DNA of 64,000 nucleotides from Macropodus opercularis (GCA_030770545.1 CM061092.1:19097501-19161500), one strand, 5' to 3'; shown: positions 1 through 7,287, numbered from the stretch's first letter. Made by a program: numbers and translations. The notes: generated by a model not told the origin, from the sequence alone.

Positions 1-128
1 CCACCTCTTAATGGTTCAGCGATCTGTATGTAAAGCCACTGTGGACATTCCACCCCGAGTCGCCCGTCTCAGGCCAGCCTGGCATTAGTGCTTTCTTTGT
101 TAGCCATGCATCAATTGCTTCCTTTTAA

Positions 129-210
129 GGTAGTGTGGCCGAGTGGTCTAAGGCGCTGGATTTAGGCTCCAGTCTCAATTGAGGCGTGGGTTCAAATCCC
201 ACCGCTGCCA
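129..210 (+). tRNA. tRNA-Leu-TAG: tRNA-Leu (anticodon TAG)
   Basis: This 82-nt type II tRNA gene decodes leucine CUA codons. Acceptor GGTAGTG pairs with CGCTGCC through two G-T wobbles, and the discriminator is A. The D arm holds the A box (TGGCCGAGTGG). Stem CTGGA/TCCAG closes the loop TTTAGGC, so the anticodon is TAG. The long variable arm CTCAATTGAG marks the leucine class, and the B box is GGTTCAAATCC. There is no intron and no encoded CCA. A T5 terminator at 211..215 follows directly. All later Leu-TAG genes are compared with this one. Confidence 0.97.
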
Positions 211-215
211 TTTTT
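211..215 (+). terminator. Pol III T5 terminator of Leu-TAG
   Basis: Five T directly follow the discriminator base. The same T5 follows most Leu-TAG genes and the internal Leu-AAG genes. In units 5, 6, 8, 13, 15 and 16 it reads TCTTT, so the T run is only three long. Confidence 0.85.
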
Positions 216-294
216 GCATCTTCCGGGAGGCAATAGCAGGCAGTAATCTCCATGAACGTTTAGTGGGTGACTGGGCCGTCAAGCTTGACGTGTA

Positions 295-350
295 GCTGGG
301 TTTAGGCTCCAGTCCCAATTGAGGCATGGCTTCAAATCCAACCACTGAAA
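295..350 (+). pseudogene. 3'-half Leu-TAG pseudogene
   Basis: From GCTGGGTTTAGG to CACTGAAA it follows tRNA-Leu-TAG: anticodon arm with TAG, variable arm CCCAATTGAGG and a T arm decayed to GGCTTCAAATCCAACC. The 3' acceptor CTGCCA is CTGAAA. A weaker match (GGGCCGTC) may represent a degraded 5' half from about 266. It lies 84 bp after the intact Leu gene and recurs at +166 from every Leu that heads this sub-repeat. No function is inferred. Confidence 0.8.
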
Positions 351-388
351 TTTGCGTAGTTAGTCCGTGAGTGACTGAGCTTTGAAAG

Positions 389-405
389 TTTAAAAAAAAA
401 AAAAA
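389..405 (+). repeat. T/A homopolymer tract
   Basis: TTT followed by 14 A. Equivalent tracts in other copies run from TT plus about 15 A to TTTTTTT plus 8 or 9 A at nearly constant total length. This suggests base conversion as well as slippage. Confidence 0.8.
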
Positions 406-753
406 TCAGATGGTGTTCATGAGAGAGAGCAGCTGACTGCAGTCCTTGAGAAGCCCGTTCAACTTAGCGTAGAGAGTCAACAGTGGTGTGACACGTGAGT
501 GACCGAAAATGAGATACGCTCCTGCACTTCTGTTTACGTGCGGTTCATGACAAACTGATTGCAGTAGTTGGGATGAGAAACTAAAAGTTCTTGCACAAAC
601 TGTTTTGGTATCGCAGTCTGAGTGGTATTTTTCCAATGTTCTTCGGAGCGAAGGTGTGCGGCAATGGCACGGAGGACACGTGGTCAGCAAACCTTACCGT
701 GGATTATGGAAGGCCTGCATGCAAAGACCACAACTTCCAAGACCTTTTTCTGT
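406..753. other. Spacer without recognised gene
   Basis: Highly conserved between copies. Short open frames occur on both strands and overlap each other, but none resembles a known protein, and the downstream ones run into the Leu pseudogene. I see no rRNA or snRNA gene here. The same spacer precedes each of the 28 truncated Leu-AAG pseudogenes. Confidence 0.6.
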
Positions 754-816
754 GGCAGTGTGGCCGAGCACCCAAGGCGCTGGATTAAGGCTCCAGTCTC
801 ATTTAAGGTGTGGGAT
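754..816 (+). pseudogene. Truncated Leu-AAG pseudogene (no T arm)
   Basis: GGCAGTGTGGCCGAG starts like tRNA-Leu and the anticodon arm CTGGATTAAGGCTCCAG (AAG) is intact. The D loop is changed (GCACCCAAGGCG). Similarity stops after GGTGTGGGATC, so the B box, T arm and 3' acceptor are missing. With an A box but no B box it should be a poor Pol III gene. It recurs 28 times in the window. Confidence 0.85.
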
Positions 817-944
817 CTCTTAGAAAGTTCTAAATTTATCAAAACGTAACCTCACAATGTACAAACTTTCAGGCGTGGTAAATTCTCGCATGAGTTCAAG
901 TTTCTCACGAATCCACTAGTGCCCCATGTGTGCGATACTGCTTC

Positions 945-1061
945 ACGCTGAGCTGTAACAATCAAGAAGGTTTTGTGGAAACACCTTGGGCCAGACACAC
1001 ACTTCTTTGTATAGTAAGTTTGGAGTTCAAGGATCCAAGAGGTTAGGTACAGTGTCATTTC
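945..1061 (+). repeat. Inverted repeat, left arm
   Basis: The reverse complement of this arm matches 1261..1378 at roughly 100 of 117 positions, counted by eye, with a loop of about 200 bp. Arms begin 191 and 507 bp after each truncated Leu-AAG pseudogene start in the other copies. One exception is the copy near 26666, whose loop has lost about 19 bp. Confidence 0.8.
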
Positions 1062-1260
1062 TTTTTCGTGAACTGGTGCCTTTACACAGAACCAGTAGAA
1101 GCCTTTATTTCAAGGGGGCCCTAATGTGTAGGGGTTTCTCTTGTTTTTAAATCCGTCTGATTTGGAGAATCTATGAACAAGTAATGGTGTAGGAGGCTGT
1201 AAATTGTTCATTGTGAGTCAAAATCTACCTGCAAACACTTTAGAGTTAAGCTCTGTGTTT

Positions 1261-1378
1261 GAAAATACATTGCACCTAACCTCTTAGATCCTTGAACTCA
1301 AAACCTACTATACAATAAAGTGCGTGTCTGGTCAAAGGTACTTCCACAAAACCCACTTGACTGTTAGAGCTCAGCGTC
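1261..1378 (-). repeat. Inverted repeat, right arm
   Basis: Partner of 945..1061. Landmark pairs are GATCCTTGAACTC against GAGTTCAAGGATC and CCACAAAACC against GGTTTTGTGG. Confidence 0.8.
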
Positions 1379-1461
1379 AAGTAAAATTGTATGATCTGTA
1401 TGTAAAGCCACTATGGATATTCCACCCTGAGTCGCCTGTCTTAGGTCACACTGGCGTAATA

Positions 1462-1487
1462 GCTTTTTTGCTTTGCTTTGCTTTTAA
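1462..1487 (+). repeat. TTTGC microsatellite before Leu-AAG
   Basis: GC, T6, then a short TTTGC run ending in TTTTAA directly 5' of the tRNA. The pentamer is present about two or four times in different copies, which explains most 10 bp length differences between units. It is broken at 7112 (TATCC) and at 49920 (TATGC). Confidence 0.85.
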
Positions 1488-1569
1488 GGTAGTGTGGCCG
1501 AGTGGTCTAAGGCGCTGGATTAAGGCTCCAGTCTCGTTTGAGGCGTGGGTTCAAATCCCACCACTGCCA
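1488..1569 (+). tRNA. tRNA-Leu-AAG: tRNA-Leu (anticodon AAG)
   Basis: This 82-nt type II gene has loop TTAAGGC, hence anticodon AAG (inosine at 34 in the mature tRNA), reading CUU and CUC leucine codons. The acceptor GGTAGTG/CACTGCC is fully paired apart from one wobble. The variable arm is CTCGTTTGAG and the B box GGTTCAAATCC. It differs from Leu-TAG at position 34, in the variable arm and in the acceptor. The 3' flank is AAAACGCTCTGAGG with no T4 for about 300 bp. It faces Arg-TCG convergently. Confidence 0.96.
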
Positions 1570-1884
1570 AAACGCTCTGAGGCCAACAAAGCGTAACCTC
1601 TCAAAGTGCAGACATGTAGCGAATTCCCGTACGACTTCAAGTTTCTCATGAATCCACTAGTGCCCCATGTGTATGATTCTACCTCACGCTGAGCCGTAAC
1701 AATCAAGTAGGTTGTGTGGAAGCACCTTTGGTTGCACTCTGAGCTATACCTGCGTAGGCATTGTCCACACACTTCTTTGTATTACAGGTTTGGAGCTTGG
1801 GTACAATACAATTTCTTTCTCCTAAGCTTCTGCCATTACACGGAACACTTAACTACACCCTAGTAGTAAACTAAAGGCTGTTTT

Positions 1885-1957
1885 CGAGCTAGCCAGGAGT
1901 CGAACCTAGAATCTTCTGATCCGAAGTCAGACGCGTTATCCATTACGCCACTAGCCC
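1885..1957 (-). tRNA. tRNA-Arg-TCG: tRNA-Arg (anticodon TCG)
   Basis: This 73-nt gene has acceptor GGGCTAG/CTAGCTC and discriminator G. The D stem is GCGT/ACGC, the anticodon arm TCTGA-CTTCGGA-TCAGA gives TCG (CGA codons), and the T arm is CTAGG-TTCGACT-CCTGG. It differs from the neighbouring Arg-ACG type by only two bases (13 and 34) when canonical copies are compared. No T4 run is found downstream on this strand for about 300 bp. Confidence 0.96.
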
Positions 1958-2034
1958 TGCTTTAGCTTGTGCACACATGTCGCAACATTGCCTGTACGCG
2001 ATTGACAGCGACAAAGAGCATTGCATTGAACACC

Positions 2035-2038
2035 AAAA
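2035..2038 (-). terminator. Pol III T4 terminator of tRNA-His
   Basis: TTTGTTTTGG on the minus strand, 19 nt beyond the His 3' end. It is the first T4 downstream of Arg-ACG too, so it could end a joint Arg-ACG/His read-through. Confidence 0.7.
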
Positions 2039-2056
2039 CAAAGAAGAAGGTATCAG

Positions 2057-2128
2057 TGCCGTGACCCGGATTCGAACCGGGGTTGCTGCGGCCACAACGC
2101 AGAGTACTAACCACTATACGATCACGGC
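2057..2128 (-). tRNA. tRNA-His-GTG: tRNA-His (anticodon GTG)
   Basis: This 72-nt gene has acceptor GCCGTGA/TCACGGC and discriminator A. The D stem is GTAT/GTAC, and the anticodon arm CTGCG-TTGTGGC-CGCAG gives GTG, reading both His codons. The T arm is CCCGG-TTCGAAT-CCGGG. The extra 5' G (-1) of mature tRNA-His is added after transcription in eukaryotes and is not expected in the gene. As remembered, it differs from the human gene at one T-stem pair. Confidence 0.97.
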
Positions 2129-2200
2129 TGGGTTGCTGCAACTGTGCCTCCGTGCGAGGTAAACAACTAGTCCTTATTACATCCAACTAAAGGCTGTTTT

Positions 2201-2273
2201 CGAGCTAGCCAGGAGTCGAACCTAGAATCTTCTGATCCGTAGTCAGACGCCTTGTCCATTGCGCCACTAGCCC
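2201..2273 (-). tRNA. tRNA-Arg-ACG: tRNA-Arg (anticodon ACG), D-arm variant
   Basis: 73 nt; anticodon loop CTACGGA gives ACG (inosine 34 in the mature tRNA, CGU/CGC/CGA codons). Acceptor and T arm equal those of Arg-TCG. The D arm reads GGACAAGGC, where most units have GGATAACGC, producing a G12-G23 mismatch. No T4 lies between it and the His gene downstream. Confidence 0.93.
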
Positions 2274-2682
2274 TGCGTTTGGGAGTGCATAGGTGTCACA
2301 ATATTGCCTATACATCGTTGACAGGCAAACAAATATCTTCCCCCAGTTGTGGAGTTTGTCAGTTATCTGACAGTTTGCGAAGGTCGCAGGCGGCAAGAAA
2401 AGAAGCAGTAGTCATGTGTGTAGTTCTGAACTTTGCAACAACAAGCATAGCATTGAATGCAATACATAATTGTCACAACATTGCATGTACCTGCTTAATA
2501 TCGACAAAAATCTTCCTGCACGTACACGTTTACTGAGTTTGGCACTTATGTGACTGCTCGTGAAGGTTGCAGGTGTCAGAAAGTGGACCAGACGTCTTTG
2601 TGTGTAGTTGTAATCTTTGTAACAGGAAGCATAGCATTTAATGCAATGATCACCAAAACAAACAAGTTAAGGGACGTCACAG
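2274..2682. other. Spacer with internal duplication
   Basis: Two imperfect copies of a segment lie at about 2330..2463 and 2505..2648, sharing CAGTAG/CAGACG...GTGTGTAGTT and AGCATAGCATT. GTCACAACATTGC-like blocks at 2295 and 2472 are related to 1979, the 5' flank of Arg-TCG. I see no gene. Confidence 0.65.
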
Positions 2683-2717
2683 TGACGAGACTGGGATTCG
2701 AACCGCAAATGCTGCAG
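2683..2717 (-). pseudogene. tRNA-His 3'-half pseudogene
   Basis: Aligned without gaps to the last 35 nt of tRNA-His. Shared parts are TGCAGCA, the B box CGGTTCGAATCC and a final GTCTCGTCA for GTCACGGCA. The downstream flank, including TTTTGGTGATCA, is also related to that of His, so it arose by segment duplication. The 5' half has been lost. It sits 17 bp from iMet in the opposite direction. Confidence 0.75.
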
Positions 2718-2734
2718 TTTCTGACCGGCTCTCA

Positions 2735-2806
2735 AGCAGAGTGGCGCAGCGGAAGCGTGCTGGGCCCATAACCCAGAGGTCGATGGATCGAAACCATCCT
2801 CTCCTA
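2735..2806 (+). tRNA. tRNA-iMet-CAT: Initiator tRNA-Met (CAT), acceptor mismatch
   Basis: This 72-nt gene has the eukaryotic initiator marks: A1-T72 end pair, GGG/CCC in the anticodon stem (CTGGG-CCCATAA-CCCAG), and A54 and A60 in the T loop ATCGAAA. It delivers methionine to AUG starts. Here and in unit 2 the 3' acceptor reads CTCTCCT instead of CTCTGCT, giving a C3-C70 mismatch. Apart from this it matches the human gene as I recall it. Confidence 0.95.
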
Positions 2807-2830
2807 ATTGCGTTAGTGTTCGCCGTCAAG

Positions 2831-2860
2831 CTGTGTGATTAACACAGGGTATGTGTTTTT
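2831..2860 (+). terminator. Hairpin and T5 downstream of iMet
   Basis: CTGTGT-GATTA-ACACAG can form a 6-bp hairpin 24 nt past the gene. The first T run (T5, 2856..2860) comes 49 nt past the gene. It is conserved in all units. Confidence 0.5.
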
Positions 2861-3024
2861 GCCGTTTGCATTAAAGCACAAGTGTTCAGGGTTCTTTCCA
2901 CCTCTTAATGGTTCAGCGATCTGTATGTAAAGCCACTGTGGACATTCCACCCGAGTCGCCCGTCTCAGGCCAGCCTGGCATTAGTGCTTTCTTTGTTAGC
3001 CATGCATCAATTGCTTCCTTTTAA

Positions 3025-3106
3025 GGTAGTGTGGCCGAGTGGTCTAAGACGCTGGATTTAGGCTCCAGTCTCAATTGAGGCGTGGGTTCAAATCCCACCG
3101 CTGCCA
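3025..3106 (+). tRNA. tRNA-Leu-TAG: tRNA-Leu (TAG), D-stem variant
   Basis: CTAAGACG replaces CTAAGGCG, a C11-A24 D-stem mismatch also seen at the head of units 3, 4 and 7. T5 follows. Confidence 0.92.
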
Positions 3107-3190
3107 TTTTTGCATCTTCCGGGAGGCAATAGCAGGCAGTAATCTCCATGAACGTTTAGTGGGTGACTGGGCCGTCAAGCTTGACGTGTA

Positions 3191-3246
3191 GCTGGGTTTA
3201 GGCTCCAGTCCCAATTGAGGCATGGCTTCAAATCCAACCACTGAAA
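3191..3246 (+). pseudogene. 3'-half Leu-TAG pseudogene
   Basis: Copy of 295..350 with T-stem side CCAACC. Confidence 0.78.
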
Positions 3247-3649
3247 TTTGCGTAGTTAGTCCGTGAGTGACTGAGCTTTGAACGTTTTTTAAAAAAAAAA
3301 ATCAGATGGTGTTCATGAGAGAGAGCAGCTGACTGCAGTCCTTGAGAAGCCCGTTCAACTTAGCGTAGAGAGTCAACAGTGGTGTGACACGTGAGTGACC
3401 GAAAATGAGATACGCTCCTGCACTTCTGTTCACCTGCGGTTCATGACAAACTGATTGCAGTAGTTGGGATGAGAAACTAAAAGTTCTTGCACAAACTGTT
3501 TTGGTATCGCAGTCTGAGTGGTATTTTTCCAATGTTCTTCGGAGCGAAGGTGTGCGGCAATGGCACGGAGGACACGTGGTCAGCAAACCTTTCCGTGGAT
3601 TATGGAAGGCCTGCATGCAAAGACCACAACTTCCAAGACCTTTTTCTGT

Positions 3650-3712
3650 GGCAGTGTGGCCGAGCACCCAAGGCGCTGGATTAAGGCTCCAGTCTCATTT
3701 AAGGTGTGGGAT
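3650..3712 (+). pseudogene. Truncated Leu-AAG pseudogene
   Basis: Same as 754..816. Confidence 0.83.
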
Positions 3713-4393
3713 CTCTTAGAAAGTTCTAAATTTATCAAAACGTAACCTCACAATGTACAAACTTTCAGGCGTGGTAAATTCTCGCATGAGTTCAAGTTTC
3801 TCACGAATCCACTAGTGCCCCATGTGTGCGATACTGCTTCACGCTGAGCTGTAACAATCAAGCAGGTTTTGTGGAAACACCTTTGGCCAGACACACACTT
3901 CTTTGTATAGTAAGTTTGGAGTTCAAGGATCCAAGAGGTTAGGTACAGTGTCATTTCTTTTTCGTGAACTGGTGCCTTTACACAGAACCAGTAGAAGCCT
4001 TTATTTCAAGGGGGCCCTAATGTGTAGGGGTTTCTCTTGTTTTTAAATCCGTCTGATTTGGAGAATCTATGAACAAGTAATGGTGTAGGAGGCTGTAAAT
4101 TGTTCATTGTGAGTCAAAATCTACCTGCAAACACTTTAGAGTTAAGCTCTGTGTTTGAAAATACATTGCACCTAACCTCTTAGATCCTTGAACTCAAAAC
4201 CTACTATACAATAAAGTGCGTGTCTGGTCAAAGGTACTTCCACAAAACCCACTTGACTGTTAGAGCTCAGCGTCAAGTAAAATTGTATGATCTGTATGTA
4301 AAGCCACTATGGATATTCCACCCTGAGTCGCCTGTCTTAGGTCACACTGGCGTAATTGCTTTTTTGCTTTGCTTTGCTTTGCTTTGCTTTTAA

Positions 4394-4475
4394 GGTAGTG
4401 TGGCCGAGTGGTCTAAGGCGCTGGATTTAGGCTCCAGTCTCAATTGAGGCGTGGGTTCAAATCCCACCGCTGCCA
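4394..4475 (+). tRNA. tRNA-Leu-TAG: tRNA-Leu (TAG)
   Basis: Canonical sequence, preceded by a four-copy TTTGC run and followed by T5. Confidence 0.96.
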
Positions 4476-4559
4476 TTTTTGCATCTTCCGGGAGGCAATA
4501 GCAGGCAGTAATCTCCATGAACGTTTAGTGGGTGACTGGGCCGTCAAGCTTGACGTGTA

Positions 4560-4615
4560 GCTGGGTTTAGGCTCCAGTCCCAATTGAGGCATGGCTTCAA
4601 ATCCCACCACTGAAA
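4560..4615 (+). pseudogene. 3'-half Leu-TAG pseudogene
   Basis: T-stem side is CCCACC, as in the intact gene, rather than CCAACC. Confidence 0.78.
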
Positions 4616-5018
4616 TTTGCGTAGTTAGTCCGTGAGTGACTGAGCTTTGAAAGTTTAAAAAAAAAAAAAATCAGATGGTGTTCATGAGAGAGAGCAGCTG
4701 ACTGCAGTCCTTGAGAAGCCCGTTCAACTTAGCGTAGAGAGTCAACAGTGGTGTGACACGTGAGTGACCGAAAATGAGATACGCTCCTGCACTTCTGTTC
4801 ACCTGCGGTTCATGACAAACTGATTGCAGTAGTTGGGATGAGAAACTAAAAGTTCTTGCACAAACTGTTTTGGTATCGCAGTCTGAGTGGTATTTTTCCA
4901 ATGTTCTTCGGAGCGAAGGTGTGCGGCAATGGCACGGAGGACACGTGGTCAGCAAACCTTACCGTGGATTATGGAAGGCCTGCATGCAAAGACCACAACT
5001 TCCAAGACCTTTTTCTGT

Positions 5019-5081
5019 GGCAGTGTGGCCGAGCACCCAAGGCGCTGGATTAAGGCTCCAGTCTCATTTAAGGTGTGGGAT
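5019..5081 (+). pseudogene. Truncated Leu-AAG pseudogene
   Basis: Same as 754..816; followed by AAAGCG instead of AAAACG. Confidence 0.83.
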
Positions 5082-5762
5082 CTCTTAGAAAGTTCTAAAT
5101 TTATCAAAGCGTAACCTCACAATGTACAAACTTTCAGGCGTGGTAAATTCTCGCATGAGTTCAAGTTTCTCACGAATCCACTAGTGCCCCATGTGTGCGA
5201 TACTGCTTCACGCTGAGCTGTAACAATCAAGCAGGTTTTGTGGAAACACCTTTGGCCAGACACACACTTCTTTGTATAGTAAGTTTGGAGTTCAAGGATC
5301 CAAGAGGTTAGGTACAGTGTCATTTCTTTTTCGTGAACTGGTGCCTTTACACAGAACCAGTAGAAGCCTTTATTTCAAGGGGGCCCTAATGTGTAGGGGT
5401 TTCTCTTGTTTTTAAATCCGTCTGATTTGGAGAATCTATGAACAAGTAATGGTGTAGGAGGCTGTAAATTGTTCATTGTGAGTCAAAATCTACCTGCAAA
5501 CACTTTAGAGTTAAGCTCTGTGTTTGAAAATACATTGCACCTAACCTCTTAGATCCTTGAACTCAAAACCTACTATACAATAAAGTGCGTGTCTGGTCAA
5601 AGGTACTTCCACAAAACCCACTTGACTGTTAGAGCTCAGCGTCAAGTAAAATTGTATGATCTGTATGTAAAGCCACTATGGATATTCCACCCTGAGTCGC
5701 CTGTCTTAGGTCACACTGGCGTAATTGCTTTTTTGCTTTGCTTTGCTTTGCTTTGCTTTTAA

Positions 5763-5844
5763 GGTAGTGTGGCCGAGTGGTCTAAGGCGCTGGATTTAGG
5801 CTCCAGTCTCAATTGAGGCGTGGGTTCAAATCCCACCGCTGCCA
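5763..5844 (+). tRNA. tRNA-Leu-TAG: tRNA-Leu (TAG)
   Basis: Canonical; third Leu-TAG of unit 2, 1369 bp after the previous one. T5 follows. Confidence 0.96.
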
Positions 5845-5928
5845 TTTTTGCATCTTCCGGGAGGCAATAGCAGGCAGTAATCTCCATGAACGTTTAGTGG
5901 GTGACTGGGCCGTCAAGCTTGACGTGTA

Positions 5929-5984
5929 GCTGGGTTTAGGCTCCAGTCCCAATTGAGGCATGGCTTCAAATCCCACCACTGAAA
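5929..5984 (+). pseudogene. 3'-half Leu-TAG pseudogene
   Basis: CCCACC variant. Confidence 0.78.
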
Positions 5985-6387
5985 TTTGCGTAGTTAGTCC
6001 GTGAGTGACTGAGCTTTGAAAGTTTAAAAAAAAAAAAAATCAGATGGTGTTCATGAGAGAGAGCAGCTGACTGCAGTCCTTGAGAAGCCCGTTCAACTTA
6101 GCGTAGAGAGTCAACAGTGGTGTGACACGTGAGTGACCGAAAATGAGATACGCTCCTGCACTTCTGTTCACCTGCGGTTCATGACAAACTGATTGCAGTA
6201 GTTGGGATGAGAAACTAAAAGTTCTTGCACAAACTGTTTTGGTATCGCAGTCTGAGTGGTATTTTTCCAATGTTCTTCGGAGCGAAGGTGTGCGGCAATG
6301 GCACGGAGGACACGTGGTCAGCAAACCTTACCGTGGATTATGGAAGGCCTGCATGCAAAGACCACAACTTCCAAGACCTTTTTCTGT

Positions 6388-6450
6388 GGCAGTGTGGCCG
6401 AGCACCCAAGGCGCTGGATTAAGGCTCCAGTCTCATTTAAGGTGTGGGAT
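6388..6450 (+). pseudogene. Truncated Leu-AAG pseudogene
   Basis: Same as 754..816; AAAGCG flank. Confidence 0.83.
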
Positions 6451-7121
6451 CTCTTAGAAAGTTCTAAATTTATCAAAGCGTAACCTCACAATGTACAAAC
6501 TTTCAGGCGTGGTAAATTCTCGCATGAGTTCAAGTTTCTCACGAATCCACTAGTGCCCCATGTGTGCGATACTGCTTCACGCTGAGCTGTAACAATCAAG
6601 CAGGTTTTGTGGAAACACCTTTGGCCAGACACACACTTCTTTGTATAGTAAGTTTGGAGTTCAAGGATCCAAGAGGTTAGGTACAGTGTCATTTCTTTTT
6701 CGTGAACTGGTGCCTTTACACAGAACCAGTAGAAGCCTTTATTTCAAGGGGGCCCTAATGTGTAGGGGTTTCTCTTGTTTTTAAATCCGTCTGATTTGGA
6801 GAATCTATGAACAAGTAATGGTGTAGGAGGCTGTAAATTGTTCATTGTGAGTCAAAATCTACCTGCAAACACTTTAGAGTTAAGCTCTGTGTTTGAAAAT
6901 ACATTGCACCTAACCTCTTAGATCCTTGAACTCAAAACCTACTATACAATAAAGTGCGTGTCTGGTCAAAGGTACTTCCACAAAACCCACTTGACTGTTA
7001 GAGCTCAGCGTCAAGTAAAATTGTATGATCTGTATGTAAAGCCACTATGGATATTCCACCCTGAGTCGCCTGTCTTAGGTCACACTGGCGTAATTGCTTT
7101 TTTGCTTTGCTATCCTTTTAA

Positions 7122-7203
7122 GGTAGTGTGGCCGAGTGGTCTAAGGCGCTGGATTAAGGCTCCAGTCTCATTTGAGGCGTGGGTTCAAATCCCACCACTG
7201 CCA
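7122..7203 (+). tRNA. tRNA-Leu-AAG: tRNA-Leu (AAG), internal type
   Basis: AAG gene in the internal position, with variable arm CTCATTTGAG and a normal T5 terminator, unlike the terminal AAG genes. The upstream TTTGC run is broken to TATCC. Confidence 0.96.
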
Positions 7204-7287
7204 TTTTTGCATCTTCCGGGAGGCAATAGCAGGCAGTAATCTCCATGAACGTTTAGTGGGTGACTGGGCCGTCAAGCTTGACGTGTA

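Larger units (their letters stand above)
817..1461. other. Spacer holding a long inverted repeat
   Basis: No gene is recognised. The first part (to about 1060) is paralogous to the 3' flank of the terminal Leu-AAG (1570..1800). The last part (about 1385..1487) is paralogous to the 5' flank of Leu-TAG (30..128). The stretch therefore looks like fused Leu gene flanks. Confidence 0.65.
1..2897 (+). repeat. Array unit 1 (2897 bp)
   Basis: Basic unit: Leu-TAG, two Leu pseudogenes, Leu-AAG, Arg-TCG(-), His(-), Arg-ACG(-), His pseudogene(-), initiator Met. The window opens exactly on the unit start (CCACCTCTTAATGG). Leu-AAG to iMet matches the end of unit 2 at a 7003 bp offset. It shares with unit 2 the odd Arg-ACG D arm and the iMet acceptor mismatch. 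Confidence 0.95.

Noticed and set aside
295..405. tRNA-derived SINE (tRNA-like part followed by an A-rich tract)
   Set aside because: Only a 3' half of a Leu tRNA is present, it lies at the same place in every block, and I see no target-site duplication. Local decay of a duplicated Leu gene explains it better.
406..753. 5S rRNA, U6 or other small RNA gene in the conserved spacer
   Set aside because: I found no sequence resembling their conserved cores. Conservation between copies is as high as for the rest of the unit and so carries no information.
1462..1487. TTTGC run as a functional upstream promoter element
   Set aside because: Copy number varies from about two to four and is interrupted in two copies, and Leu-TAG at each unit head lacks it. 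It is better read as a microsatellite.
2683..2717. Ser-type or other tRNA gene on the minus strand, suggested by GGTTCGAATCCCAGTC
   Set aside because: Gapless alignment with the tRNA-His 3' half and its flank is better, and no 5' half, anticodon arm or A box can be built.
3302..3667. Open reading frames of 60 to 122 codons, repeated in every unit on both strands
   Set aside because: They overlap each other in several frames, run through tRNA genes and pseudogenes, show no recognised domain, and exist in many copies only because the unit repeats.
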